A stretch of 64,000 nucleotides of DNA, from NCBI RefSeq assembly GCF_005771675.1, contig NZ_VAJM01000019.1, positions 1 to 64,000 of the forward strand. The letters are read 5' to 3'. Shown here piece by piece: positions 7,680 to 16,426 of this stretch (within the stretch, counting starts at the first letter, position 1; the number at the start of each line of letters is the position of its first letter). The position numbers and the translations under genes are program-made. The notes beneath the pieces were generated by a model. That model ran no database searches. It was not told the origin of the DNA and saw only the letters and a list, made by a program, of their open reading frames with translations. This DNA comes from Hymenobacter jeollabukensis (GTDB lineage: Bacteria; Bacteroidota; Bacteroidia; Cytophagales; Hymenobacteraceae).

Positions 7680-9125
7680 ATGCCCAAATGCTTTCCGCTG
7701 CCGCTGCTGATTCTGCTGGTGCTGCTTGATTTGGGCTACACCTTCTGGCAGAACTATCAGCTGCCGCTGGAAGGCGACCTGCCGCAAATCGTGCTGCCCG
7801 CGCCCGACTGCCGGCAGGTGCTCGGTGACCCGTTCGGTTGGGCGGCCCTCACGCGCCACGAGGTGTACGTGGCCCCGAACCGCTTCTTCGCGCACGCGGC
7901 CATGGTGGGCTACTTCAAGTCGGTGCCCTTCGCGCTGCAGCGGCTGGGAATGAGCCCCATCAGCAGCATCTACGCGGCCTGCGCCCTGTTCAATACCTTG
8001 GTGCAGGCGCTGATTATGTACGTGCTCGGCCGCTACGCCAGCGGCACCTGGAGCCTTCGTTCCCGGCGGCTGTGGGTGACGATGGCGCTGCTGGTGCCGC
8101 TGTTTCAGGTGGGGGGCTACCACAACCAGATGGGCATTGCCGACAACTCCATCACCTACACTTTCTTCTACGGCTTCCCGCTGCTGCTGCTGCTGCTCTA
8201 CTTTCTGCCGTTTTACCAGGCCGAAGTCGACCAGCGGCCCTTTCACGTGGGGCCGTTGACCTGGCTGGGCCTCGTCGGGCTGATGGTGGTGCTGAGCTTC
8301 AACGGGGCCATCGTGCCGGGCGTGGTAGCGGTGCTGGGCGCGGGCATTGCGTTGCGCTGGCTGGGCCGGCAGGGGCCGTTGCTGCGCCAAGGGGAGTGGG
8401 CGGAAGTCAGGCGGCGCATTCCCTGGCAGCCGTTCGGGCTGCTGATCATCTTCGGCCTGCTGTGCCTGTACTCGCTCTACATCGGCACTTTCGAGGCCGA
8501 GCGGCTCACGCACACGCTGCCGCTGTGGGAGCGGTACCAGCGCCTGCCGCTGGGCCTCAACGACCAGTTTCGCCGCCCCGGCCTGCCCATCTTCCTCGGC
8601 GCGGTGCTGCTGAACCTGGCCTTGATTCGCTGGGCCGCCCCCGCCACGGAAAACGGCCGCCGCCTGCTGCGTGTGGGCCGCTGGCTGGGGCTGTTCGCGC
8701 TGGTGTTCATCCTGCTGCTGCCCCTGGGCGGCTACCGCAACTACCGCCCGCTCATCCTGCGCCGCGACTCGGTGCTGCCCATTCTGCTGGCGCTGCTGGC
8801 GCTGTACACGCTCACGAGCTACTACCTGCTGCGCCACCTGCCCGCCGCGCGCCGCCGGGGCTACCTGGCCTGGGTGCTGGTGCTGTCGGCTTTTTACACG
8901 GTTTCCGACCACCCCGGGCTGCCGCGCACCAACGCCTGTGAACGGCAGGCTTTTCAGACGCTGGCCCAAAGCGCCGGCCCCGTGGTGCCGCTGCCCAACG
9001 ACTGCACCGTCATGGCCTGGGAGCTGATTACGTATCCCGATGCCTCCGAAACGCCCGCCCAGCTGCTCGACTACTGGGGCGTGACCTGGGGCAAGCGGCT
9101 GTACTACCAGCAACCGAAGCAGTAA
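7680..9125 (+). CDS. polytopic membrane protein of unknown function
   Basis: A 481-residue integral membrane protein with roughly ten hydrophobic helices. The first, PLPLLILLVLLDLGYTFW, acts as a signal anchor. It is followed by an extracytoplasmic loop of about 70 residues (DLPQIVLPAPDCRQVLGDPFGW). Two short soluble loops with PLWERYQRLPLGLNDQFRRPG and YRNYRPLILRRDSVLP separate helix bundles. The C-terminal tail is soluble. The topology recalls oligosaccharide or lipid-glycosylation membrane enzymes, but I recognise no catalytic motif. A large terminator follows. Confidence 0.75.
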   Translation: MPKCFPLPLLILLVLLDLGYTFWQNYQLPLEGDLPQIVLPAPDCRQVLGDPFGWAALTRHEVYVAPNRFFAHAAMVGYFKSVPFALQRLGMSPISSIYAACALFNTLVQALIMYVLGRYASGTWSLRSRRLWVTMALLVPLFQVGGYHNQMGIADNSITYTFFYGFPLLLLLLYFLPFYQAEVDQRPFHVGPLTWLGLVGLMVVLSFNGAIVPGVVAVLGAGIALRWLGRQGPLLRQGEWAEVRRRIPWQPFGLLIIFGLLCLYSLYIGTFEAERLTHTLPLWERYQRLPLGLNDQFRRPGLPIFLGAVLLNLALIRWAAPATENGRRLLRVGRWLGLFALVFILLLPLGGYRNYRPLILRRDSVLPILLALLALYTLTSYYLLRHLPAARRRGYLAWVLVLSAFYTVSDHPGLPRTNACERQAFQTLAQSAGPVVPLPNDCTVMAWELITYPDASETPAQLLDYWGVTWGKRLYYQQPKQ

Positions 9126-9145
9126 TGCTAACTGCCGAAAAAGCA

Positions 9146-9178
9146 GCGGGGCCGCAGCTCAGGTAGCTGCGGCCCCGC
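9146..9178. terminator. strong hairpin between convergent genes
   Basis: A 14-bp perfect GC-rich stem (9146-9159 with 9165-9178) and a five-base loop separate the membrane-protein gene (+) from the zinc-ribbon gene (-). It could terminate in both directions, although T tracts are short. Confidence 0.7.
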
Positions 9179-9227
9179 GTCGTTTAACCGTCCACGAAAT
9201 CCGGGCAATCCGCCGAATCCGTCTAAA

Positions 9228-9545
9228 TCAGTGATTCTCCTCAGCCGGCGGAATCTGGTAACTCACGCTGCCCTTGGCCACTTCCGACACGTCGAACGTG
9301 ACTCCGTCGAAAGTGCTCTTGATGGTAATCTGGTGTGTCATGTCGCAGCCAGGGCACTTGATTTCTTCCTTCTCGTACTGCCCGTCGTCCTCCGTGGAGT
9401 TGGCCAGCAGGTCGGGGGCCGGAATGCCAATCAGGTCGGTGAAGACTTCGGTGTGGCACTTATTGCACTCGAATTTCAGGCCGACGGTGTGGCCTTGCAG
9501 GTCGCTGAGCGGGGCGGGTTCGTTGGCTTTTTGCTGAATCCACAT
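9228..9545 (-). CDS. small zinc-ribbon protein
   Basis: A 105-residue soluble protein from the ATG at 9545 (MWIQQKANEP). An upstream in-frame start at 9692 would add 49 residues with no conserved look. Two CxxC knuckles (Cys27/Cys30 in CNKC and Cys64/Cys67 in CPGC) should bind one zinc. Between and after them lie an acidic stretch and a beta-rich end (TFDGVTFDVSEVAKGSVSYQ). Function unknown. It could be a nucleic-acid or protein adaptor. Confidence 0.75.
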   Translation of the reverse strand: MWIQQKANEPAPLSDLQGHTVGLKFECNKCHTEVFTDLIGIPAPDLLANSTEDDGQYEKEEIKCPGCDMTHQITIKSTFDGVTFDVSEVAKGSVSYQIPPAEENH

Positions 9546-9736
9546 AGGGACGAGGGGTTTGGTTTGGAGAAAGGGAAGAGGCAGGAAGCTGAAGACGGCC
9601 CCAACCGGGCCGCGTCTGAATGGTACGCAGGCAGCGGTAAAAAGGTCGGCTCGGATTCGTCGTCCTGGAATGGCGGCGCGTCGTACCTTCACTACCCAAG
9701 CCGGGTCAATAGTACGACCGGCCTGTTCTGCCTGGT

Positions 9737-11125
9737 ATGACGCCTGTCACTTCCCCTCCTGCGCTGCCTCGGGTGCCGCGGCTGCTTTCCTTCCGCAACT
9801 CCTGGGCCCTGGCCGCCGACCCCATCCCGGTCATCACCGGCTACCTCGATACCTACGGCGACACCATCGGGCTGCACCTGGGCGGCGTGCGGCCCACCCT
9901 GCTCACCCGCGACCCGGGACTGATTCAGCACGTCCTGCAGAAAAACCACCGCAACTACCCCAAATCCGACATTTCGCAGGGCTTGGCGCGCTACCTCGGC
10001 CACGGCCTGCTCACGGCCGAGGGCAACTACTGGCTGCAGCAGCGCCGCCTCATCCAGCCCGGTTTTCACCGCCAGCGCCTGGCCACGCTCACGGAATTGA
10101 TGCTCGACGTCATCGACGAGTGCCTGGCGCCGGTGGTGGCCGCGGCCCGGCAGCAGGGCGGGCGCACCGAAGTGCCCGTGCACGAGCTGATGACCGCCAC
10201 GGCCTTCCGCATCATCGCCCGCTCGGTGTTCAGCACGGCCATGAGCGAAGACGAGCTGCAGCGCCTCTCGCGCCTGCTCACCGAGCTGCAGGCCTTCTAC
10301 GTGCGCACCCTGCGCCAGCCCTACCTGCGCCCCTGGCTGGGCCTGCGCGGGCAGTACGGCCACCACGACCGGCTGGCCGCCGAGCTGCGCCAGCTCATCC
10401 GCGGCTACATCCAGCGGCGCAAGCAGCAGCCCGGCCCCGGCCCCGACGACCTGCTGCAGATGCTGCTGGAGGTGCGCTACGAGGACACCGGCCTGCCCAT
10501 GACCGACGAGCAGGTGCTCGACGAGGCCATTATCCTGCTGGTGGCCGGCCACGAAACCTCCGCCAACGGCCTCTCCTGGCTGTGGTACCTGCTGGCCCGC
10601 CACCCCGAGGAAGCCGCCCGCCTGCGCGCCGAAATGACGGCGGTGCTCGGCGCCCGCCGCCCCACTTTCGCCGACCTGCCGCAGCTGCCCTACGCCCTGC
10701 AGGTGGTGCAGGAAGCCCTGCGCCTCTACCCGCCGGTGTGGATGGTGGACCGCCGCGCCGCCCGCGACGACGAGTACAACGGCCTGCGCCTGCCCCAGGG
10801 CACGCTGATTTCGGCCTACCTCTACGGCGTGCATCACCACGCGGGGCTCTGGCCTGACCCTGAGGCCTTCCGACCGGCGCGCTTCGAGCCCGAGGCCCTG
10901 CGCCAGCAGCCGCCCTACGCCTACCTGCCCTTCGGCGGCGGGCCGCGGCTCTGCATCGGGCAGCAGTTTGCCCTCACCGAAATGCAGCTGGTGCTGCTGC
11001 AGGTGCTGCGCCGCTTCGAGGTGGAGTGGGTGGAGCAGCCGGCCGTGCTCATGCGCCCGCTCATCAGCCTGCGCCCGCGCCACGACATCCGGCTGGGTTT
11101 TCGGCTGCGCGAAGTGGGGGAGTAG
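9737..11125 (+). CDS. cytochrome P450
   Basis: A 462-residue soluble P450 monooxygenase. The I-helix oxygen-activation motif AGHETSAN lies near residue 272. The K-helix ExxR appears in EALRLYPP. The heme-thiolate loop FGGGPRLCIGQQF has the axial cysteine near residue 406. The sequence has the general look of bacterial CYP1xx/fatty-acid-type enzymes with an early PRVPRLLSFRNS proline region. No ferredoxin, ferredoxin reductase or biosynthetic cluster is adjacent, so the redox partner must be encoded elsewhere and the substrate is open. Confidence 0.95.
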   Translation: MTPVTSPPALPRVPRLLSFRNSWALAADPIPVITGYLDTYGDTIGLHLGGVRPTLLTRDPGLIQHVLQKNHRNYPKSDISQGLARYLGHGLLTAEGNYWLQQRRLIQPGFHRQRLATLTELMLDVIDECLAPVVAAARQQGGRTEVPVHELMTATAFRIIARSVFSTAMSEDELQRLSRLLTELQAFYVRTLRQPYLRPWLGLRGQYGHHDRLAAELRQLIRGYIQRRKQQPGPGPDDLLQMLLEVRYEDTGLPMTDEQVLDEAIILLVAGHETSANGLSWLWYLLARHPEEAARLRAEMTAVLGARRPTFADLPQLPYALQVVQEALRLYPPVWMVDRRAARDDEYNGLRLPQGTLISAYLYGVHHHAGLWPDPEAFRPARFEPEALRQQPPYAYLPFGGGPRLCIGQQFALTEMQLVLLQVLRRFEVEWVEQPAVLMRPLISLRPRHDIRLGFRLREVGE

Positions 11126-11226
11126 TTTGTTAACCTGTCGAGGTTGGGAGAAATCAGGATGATATCCGACCTTTGAAGGCTGAAAATCCGGTCTAACAGG
11201 GTGTTGCCGCACCACATTTGCTCTTT

Positions 11227-13158
11227 ATGACCACTCTTCTCGCTGCTGATAAGGCCCTGCCGGCCACGCTGGACGCCGCCCACGCCGAAATACAGGCGCT
11301 GCGGGCCGCGCTGGCCGAGCAAACGGCATTGGCCCGTATCCCGGCCCAGAATCCCAACCCGGTATACCGCCTCGGGCCCAACCAGCAGCGGCTGTTCGCC
11401 AACGCCGCCGCCGAGCGGCTGGCCGCCTCTCTTTCCCCGGCCGACTTGGCCGCCGGCCGTGACCAGGCGTTCAGCTGGGCCATGGAAGCCTTGGCCAGCG
11501 GCGAGCAGATGCAGCGGGAGCTGCGCGTGGGTGGGCGCTACTTCGCGGCCCGGCTAGTGCCGTTTCCGCGGGAGCAGTACGTGAACCTGTACCTGACCGA
11601 GCAGACGGCCCTGGTGGAGGCGCAGCGCGAGCAAGCGGCGCAGCAGACCATCATTCAGCAGGTGCTCGATGCGGTGCCGGTGCTGGTGTACGTGCGCGAC
11701 GCGGCCGGTAAGTACGTGTTTCAGAACGCCATAACCCGCGAAATGGGCCAGCAGCTAGCCAACAGCCAGCCCACGCCCGAGCTGGCCGCCGAGCAGGCCC
11801 AACAGCTGGCCAGCTACGACGCGGCCGACGCCCAGGTGCTGGCCACCGGCCGCCAGCTGGTGGTGGAAGACGAGCTAACCCTGCCCAACGGCGACAAGCG
11901 CTGCCTGCACACCATCAAGCAGCCCCTGCGCTGGGCCGACGGCGAGCTGCACGTGCTCGGTGTGAGTGCCGATGTGACCGAGCTGAAGCGCGCCACCGAA
12001 GCCGCCACGGCCGCCGCCAAAGCCCGGGAGAACTTTCTGGCCAACATGAGCCACGAAATTCGTACGCCCTTGAACGGGGTGCTCGGCATGGCCAACCAGC
12101 TGGCCAAAACCGCCCTCGACCCGCGCCAGCAGGAGTTGCTGGGCATCATCCGCAACTCGGGCCAGCACCTGCTGGGCGTCATCAACGACGTGCTCGACAT
12201 GGCCAAGATCAGCTCGGGCAAGCTGGAGCTGGCCCAGGAGGCCTTCGACGTGTGCGAGGTGCTGTTCCAGGCCGCGCAGCCGCTGTTCGTGCAGGCCGAG
12301 GAAAAAGGCATTCACGTCGAGGCCATCCGCCTGCACGAGTCCTGCCCGAACCCGCAGGTGGTCGGCGACCCGCACCGGCTCGGCCAGATCATCCTGAACC
12401 TGTTCTCGAACGCCATCAAATTCACCCCGGCGGGCGGCACCATCACGGCCGGCGGCTACCAGCTGGCCGAAACCGACGATTCGCTGACCATTGAGTTCCG
12501 CTTCGCCGACACCGGCGTGGGCATCGCGCCCGACAAGCTGGACCGCATCTTCGAAAACTTCACCCAGGCCTACGCCGACACCTCGCGCCACTTCGGCGGC
12601 ACTGGCCTGGGCCTTACCATCTCGCGGGCCCTGGTGGAGCGCATGGGCGGCACGCTTTCGGTGCAAAGTGAGCTGGGAAAAGGCAGCACCTTCACCGTGC
12701 ACCTGACCTTGCCCCGCGCCAAGGCTGCGCCCGCCGTCCCGGCCCCGACGGCGGCGCCCAACTACGACACCGGCGCCCTGCGCGGCCGGCGCCTGCTGCT
12801 GGTCGAAGACAACGACATCAACCGCCTGGTGGTGCGGATGCTGCTGGAAGAGTGGGGCGCCGAACTCGACGAAGCCGAGGACGGCCCCGAAGGTCTGGCC
12901 CTGGCCACCACCCACGCCTACGACGCGGTAATGATGGACATCCAGATGCCCGGCATGAGCGGCCTGGAAGCCACCGCCGCCATCCGCGCCCTGCCCGACG
13001 CCGGCCGCGCCCATGTCCCCATCCTGGCCCTGACGGCCAACGCCTTCCAGAGCGACACCGAGCAGTACCTGGCCGCCGGCATGAACGACTGCATTGCCAA
13101 GCCCTTCGAAGAAGCCGAGCTCTACGGCAAGCTAGCCGCGCTGGTGGCAGTGAGGTAG
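11227..13158 (+). CDS. soluble hybrid histidine kinase/response regulator with PAS domain
   Basis: A 643-residue cytoplasmic hybrid sensor kinase without membrane segments. The ATG at 11227 is preferred over an in-frame TTG nine bases upstream. An N-terminal helical and PAS-like region precedes a PAS domain (about 138-255, VLVYVRDAAGKYVFQN). The HisKA motif NMSHEIRTPLNG contains phospho-acceptor His276. HATPase motifs follow (LFSNAIKFT, DTGVGIAPDKLD, GTGLGLTIS). A C-terminal receiver (from about 522) carries Asp571 in MMDIQMPGMSG. No separate output protein is adjacent; the receiver may pass phosphate to an unlinked Hpt protein. The last codons and stop are part of a 22-bp inverted repeat shared with the convergent gene. 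Confidence 0.95.
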   Translation: MTTLLAADKALPATLDAAHAEIQALRAALAEQTALARIPAQNPNPVYRLGPNQQRLFANAAAERLAASLSPADLAAGRDQAFSWAMEALASGEQMQRELRVGGRYFAARLVPFPREQYVNLYLTEQTALVEAQREQAAQQTIIQQVLDAVPVLVYVRDAAGKYVFQNAITREMGQQLANSQPTPELAAEQAQQLASYDAADAQVLATGRQLVVEDELTLPNGDKRCLHTIKQPLRWADGELHVLGVSADVTELKRATEAATAAAKARENFLANMSHEIRTPLNGVLGMANQLAKTALDPRQQELLGIIRNSGQHLLGVINDVLDMAKISSGKLELAQEAFDVCEVLFQAAQPLFVQAEEKGIHVEAIRLHESCPNPQVVGDPHRLGQIILNLFSNAIKFTPAGGTITAGGYQLAETDDSLTIEFRFADTGVGIAPDKLDRIFENFTQAYADTSRHFGGTGLGLTISRALVERMGGTLSVQSELGKGSTFTVHLTLPRAKAAPAVPAPTAAPNYDTGALRGRRLLLVEDNDINRLVVRMLLEEWGAELDEAEDGPEGLALATTHAYDAVMMDIQMPGMSGLEATAAIRALPDAGRAHVPILALTANAFQSDTEQYLAAGMNDCIAKPFEEAELYGKLAALVAVR

Positions 13159-13238
13159 ATGAGAGGATGACGTTCTTTTATCCACTCATCCACTCATCCG
13201 CTTATCCGCTTATCCACTCATCTACCTCACTGCCACCA
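13142..13238. repeat. inverted repeat spanning the stop codons of two convergent genes, with octad tandem repeat in the loop
   Basis: Perfect 22-bp arms at 13142-13163 and 13217-13238 contain the last codons and stop codons of both the hybrid kinase (+) and the metallo-hydrolase (-). The loop holds about five degenerate 8-bp units of the form TATCCACT or CATCCGCT (13177-13220). This can act as a bidirectional terminator. Confidence 0.8.
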
Positions 13239-14354
13239 CCGATTCTGCGGCGGGGCTTCGGCGCCGAGCGTGACGGGCTGGCCCAACTCGGGCGTGGTGA
13301 TGGGCAGGCCGCGACGGGCAGCCTCGGCGGCGGCGCGGGTGACGGGCTCGTTCCAGGCGTGGTGGGCTTCGGTGAAGGCGCCCCAGTGCACGGGCTGGTA
13401 GAGGCGGGCGCGCACGTCGAGGGCGGCCTGCACGCTCTGCTCGGGCATCATGTGAATCTGGCTCCACTGCCGGTCATATTGCCCGCACTCCATCAGCGCG
13501 AGGTCGAAGGGGCCGTATTTTTGGCCGATCTGCCGGAAGTGCGGGCCGTAGCCCCCGTCGCCGCTGTAGAACACGCGGCGCGTGGGCGTTTTCATCACCC
13601 ACGACGACCAGGAGGTGGAATTGCGGTTTGTGAGGCCGCGGCCGGAAAAGTGCCGGGCGGGCTGGCTGATAACCGTCAGGCCGCCGGGCAGCTGCAGCGA
13701 GTCGTTCCAGTCCATTTCGTGGATTTTGGCTTCGGCCACACCCCAGAGGCGCAGGTGGGCCGCCACGCCCAACGGCACCACGAAGTGCGCGACTTTGTCC
13801 TTGAGCTGGCGGATGGTTTTGTAGTCGAGGTGGTCGTAGTGGTCGTGGGAGATGAGCACGGCGGTGATGCCGGGCAGCTGCTGGGGGCTGATGGCCAGCT
13901 GCGGGTTGTAGCGCTTGGGCGTCACCCAGGAAAGCGGGCCCATGTCTACGCTCAGCATGGGGTCGAGCAGCAGGTTCTGTCCGGCTATTTCCACCAGGCT
14001 GGCCGAGTGCCCAAACCAGGTCACGCGCAGGGTTTCGGCGGTTTTCTGCTTGATCTGTGCCGAGTCCAGCGGCTGGGTGGGCAGCGGGGCGGCGGGCTCG
14101 GTATTGGGCACTTTGCTGAACAAAAACCGCCACAAGGCCCCCACCATGCTGCCGCCGGTCATCATTTCGGTAGGCAGCAGGTTCTCGAACTTGCCGTCGT
14201 GGTAGCGGCCGGTTTTGGCGTAGGCGGTGCGCTCGGCCTTGGTGGGCTTGCCGCCCAGCTCGGGGCTGAGGTTGGCGAAGGCCACGCCGGCCAGCAACAG
14301 CAGAATCAGCAGGCTCAGCACCCAGCGGCCGAGGGTTTTCAGGGGTTTTCTCAT
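13227..14354 (-). CDS. membrane-anchored metallo-beta-lactamase-fold hydrolase (UlaG/NAPE-PLD type)
   Basis: A 375-residue protein from the ATG at 14354. An N-terminal hydrophobic helix (about 11-28) anchors or exports it. The body is a COG2220-type MBL fold: WFGHSASLVEIAG (113-125), LLLDPMLS, and the metal motif SHDHYDHLD with His170, Asp171, His172, Asp174 and His175. Then come ARHFSGRG, YSGDGGYGPHF and a PVHWGAF histidine near the end. Relatives include N-acyl-phosphatidylethanolamine phospholipase D and UlaG lactonase; the substrate here is unknown. Its ATG overlaps the stop of the upstream cyclase gene by four bases, so translation is probably coupled. Confidence 0.92.
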   Translation of the reverse strand: MRKPLKTLGRWVLSLLILLLLAGVAFANLSPELGGKPTKAERTAYAKTGRYHDGKFENLLPTEMMTGGSMVGALWRFLFSKVPNTEPAAPLPTQPLDSAQIKQKTAETLRVTWFGHSASLVEIAGQNLLLDPMLSVDMGPLSWVTPKRYNPQLAISPQQLPGITAVLISHDHYDHLDYKTIRQLKDKVAHFVVPLGVAAHLRLWGVAEAKIHEMDWNDSLQLPGGLTVISQPARHFSGRGLTNRNSTSWSSWVMKTPTRRVFYSGDGGYGPHFRQIGQKYGPFDLALMECGQYDRQWSQIHMMPEQSVQAALDVRARLYQPVHWGAFTEAHHAWNEPVTRAAAEAARRGLPITTPELGQPVTLGAEAPPQNRWWQ

Positions 14355-15436
14355 GGAAGAATGTGGAAGTATTCCTGCACGTCGAGCAGCTCGGTGGCGC
14401 GGGCCTTGCCGCGCAAAGACTGCCCGCCGAGGGGCGTAAACTGAAACTCGGGCTGCGGGCCCAGCTGCTGGCGCAGCGCGTCGGAAATCAGGAATTTGCT
14501 GCCCAGGGCGTTGCACTGGCTCTGGATGCGGGCGGTGGTGTTGAGCACATCGCCGTGGTACACCAGCTCGCGGTGCGCCGTGCCGACCAGCACCGTGGTC
14601 ACCAGCCCGCCGTGGGCGCCGGCCTTGAACTCGGGCACGGCCGCGTAGTGGCGCAGGTAGTAGTCGCGCCGCTCGTCGATGGCCCGCTGCATCTCGAAAA
14701 AGCAGTGCAGGCAGTTGGCAAAGCGCAGCCCCAGGTCGGCGGGCCAGGTCACCACCACTTCGTCGCCCACGTACTGGTACACCTCGCCGCGGGTGGCCAC
14801 GATGGCCGGGCTCACGTCGCGGAAAAAGTCGCGCACCAGGCGGCTGTAGGCGTCGTTGCCCAGGCGCTCGGCCAGCTGGGTCGAGCCTTTCAAATCGACG
14901 AAGAGAAAGAAGCGGTCCTCGGTTTCGGGCTGCTGGTAGCGCCCGCCCAGCAGCTCCTGCAGGCGGCGCCGGCTCATGCCCTGCAAGAGCTGCCGCATCA
15001 GCGAGGTGACGAACACGGCCAGCAGGTAGATGACGGGCACCAGTAGCAGGTGGCGCAGCGGCCCGGCCGTGCTCGGCGCCGGCTCGGCCCACAGCTGCGG
15101 CAGCCCCAACCGATAGGCCACAAACCGAAACCCGGCGTAGAGCAGCCCCAGCAGCAGCAGGTGCCCGAGGCCCTGCAGCAGCTTGGCCGCGCGCAGCGAA
15201 AACCGCTGCACCAGCCACGGAAACACCACCGATTCCTGCACTCCCAGCAGCCAGCCGATAGGAAAGCCCACCAGCGCCAGCGGCAGCAGCGCCCGGTTGG
15301 GCACCCACAGCAGCAGGGCCATGGCCAGCAGCACCGTCACGAACACCCCGCCGGTACTGCCTATACTCTGAAGCAAATGGCGCTGCGCCGCCCAGAAGCG
15401 GGCCGAGCGGGCAGCAGAAGCGTTGACGTAGGGCAT
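14351..15436 (-). CDS. membrane class III adenylate/guanylate cyclase
   Basis: A 361-residue protein. The ATG at 15436 (MPYVNASAAR) is chosen over an upstream in-frame start that would add 28 basic residues lying in a repeat-flanked gap. Four hydrophobic helices at about 28-150 form a membrane sensor or anchor domain. The catalytic class III domain starts near 172. Metal-binding Asp181 is in LFVDLKGST and Asp225 in YQYVGDEVVV, followed by GAHGGLVTTVLVG and GDVLNTTARIQ. A single chain should dimerise to form active sites. The product (cAMP or cGMP) is not certain. It forms a two-gene unit with the metallo-hydrolase through an ATGA overlap. Confidence 0.9.
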   Translation of the reverse strand: MPYVNASAARSARFWAAQRHLLQSIGSTGGVFVTVLLAMALLLWVPNRALLPLALVGFPIGWLLGVQESVVFPWLVQRFSLRAAKLLQGLGHLLLLGLLYAGFRFVAYRLGLPQLWAEPAPSTAGPLRHLLLVPVIYLLAVFVTSLMRQLLQGMSRRRLQELLGGRYQQPETEDRFFLFVDLKGSTQLAERLGNDAYSRLVRDFFRDVSPAIVATRGEVYQYVGDEVVVTWPADLGLRFANCLHCFFEMQRAIDERRDYYLRHYAAVPEFKAGAHGGLVTTVLVGTAHRELVYHGDVLNTTARIQSQCNALGSKFLISDALRQQLGPQPEFQFTPLGGQSLRGKARATELLDVQEYFHILP

Positions 15437-15567
15437 AGGCAGGGCAGGAGCGGGGCGGGGCCGCGGTAATGGTAGTCGGGATGATACGCGAAATACTTTA
15501 CCGCGCTGCCAAATGCCCACGACAAACCCGTTGGGCGAGGCATCAGCTTTACGGTTTACACTTGAAC

Positions 15568-15641
15568 GTCATGCGGAGCCCCGCGAAGCATTTCTACCGC
15601 TTCGTTGCTCGGTAAAGATGCTTCGCGGGGCTCCGCATGAC
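15568..15641. repeat. palindromic intergenic element with 24-bp arms
   Basis: Perfect 24-bp arms (15568-15591 and 15618-15641) begin GTCATGCGGAGCCCCGCGAA and enclose 26 bases that themselves pair imperfectly. It lies between the divergently placed cyclase start and the Spy-like gene's 3' end. The ends resemble the GTCAT termini of the other elements in the window, so it may be a short relative of them. Confidence 0.75.
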
Positions 15642-15713
15642 CCGCACCCAACAAAGCCGCCCCGGCCGAAGAATCGACCGGGGCGGCGGAGAGAGAAGGA
15701 ACGGTGGGGCGGT

Positions 15714-16214
15714 TTAGCTGCGGCCTTGCTTGAAGTCACCGCGGCGGCCGTCGTGCTGGCCGCGGCGCTGCTGCATCTGCTTCATGCGCTCCTGGCGCTT
15801 GGCCTCAAACTGGGCGTACTGCTTTTTGTTGAGCACGTCCTTGAGCTGCTTGTCGGTGCGCTCGTGGATTTGCTTGGCCTGGGCCATGCGCTGGCTGCGG
15901 TCGGCACTAGCCTGTTGCTGGCCGCGCAGGGCCTGCATCTGCTGCTGCTGATCCTGGAAGATCTTGGCCACTTTCTCCTGCTGCTTTTTGCTCAGATCCA
16001 GCTCCTTGGCCATGCGGTCGAGGCGTTGCTGCTGGTGCTGGGCGTCGTCGCGGCGGCCTTTCTTGTGGTCTTTGTCGCCGTCTTTGCGGCCGTCCTGGCG
16101 CAGTTCGCGGCGGTCTTTATCCTTGCCTTTGCCGAAGTCGGCGGCGAAGGAATTGCCGGCAAACGAGCCGGCCAGACCGAGGATAAGCGCGAGGCTGAAA
16201 AGTTGCTTTTTCAT
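15714..16214 (-). CDS. secreted Spy/CpxP-like or DUF4890-type charged protein
   Basis: A 166-residue protein from the ATG at 16214. A clear Sec signal peptide (MKKQLFSLALILGLAGS...NSFA) is followed by a very basic, Gln/Lys/Asp-rich helical protein. The segment LDRMAKELDLSKKQQEKVAK and the later LKDVLNKKQYAQFEAKRQER match the repeated pattern of periplasmic Spy-like proteins (helix, LsxxQ, helix, LTxEQ). Such proteins act as periplasmic chaperones or stress sensors. The high Gln content and lack of a proper LTxxQ pair leave the role open. Confidence 0.75.
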   Translation of the reverse strand: MKKQLFSLALILGLAGSFAGNSFAADFGKGKDKDRRELRQDGRKDGDKDHKKGRRDDAQHQQQRLDRMAKELDLSKKQQEKVAKIFQDQQQQMQALRGQQQASADRSQRMAQAKQIHERTDKQLKDVLNKKQYAQFEAKRQERMKQMQQRRGQHDGRRGDFKQGRS

Positions 16215-16426
16215 GGGTGACAAACGTTGGGTAGGTTAGTTTCGAAGTTGAAAATCAGGACGCTGCGTCCTTGTCAGCCTCTTTGCAAGCCCAGTGCCGA
16301 AGTGCCGCCCAGTCTGCCCGCTTCTCTGGCACCGGCCCCGAAAACCCGACGAATAGCCGCATTTTCTCGCCCATTCGCCCGCTGCCGTAGCGCGGCCTGC
16401 CCGCCGGGTTTTGCTACTTTGCCGCC

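Noticed and set aside
6111-9113. 1000-residue open frame on the minus strand across the prenyl synthase and membrane-protein genes
   Set aside because: It is Gln/Arg/His-rich, has no domain, and overlaps two clear plus-strand genes. It is a high-GC antisense shadow.
13227-15308. One 693-residue protein joining the cyclase region and the metallo-hydrolase
   Set aside because: The N-terminal part is an alternate frame of the cyclase gene. The real metallo-hydrolase starts at the ATG at 14354 with its own membrane helix.
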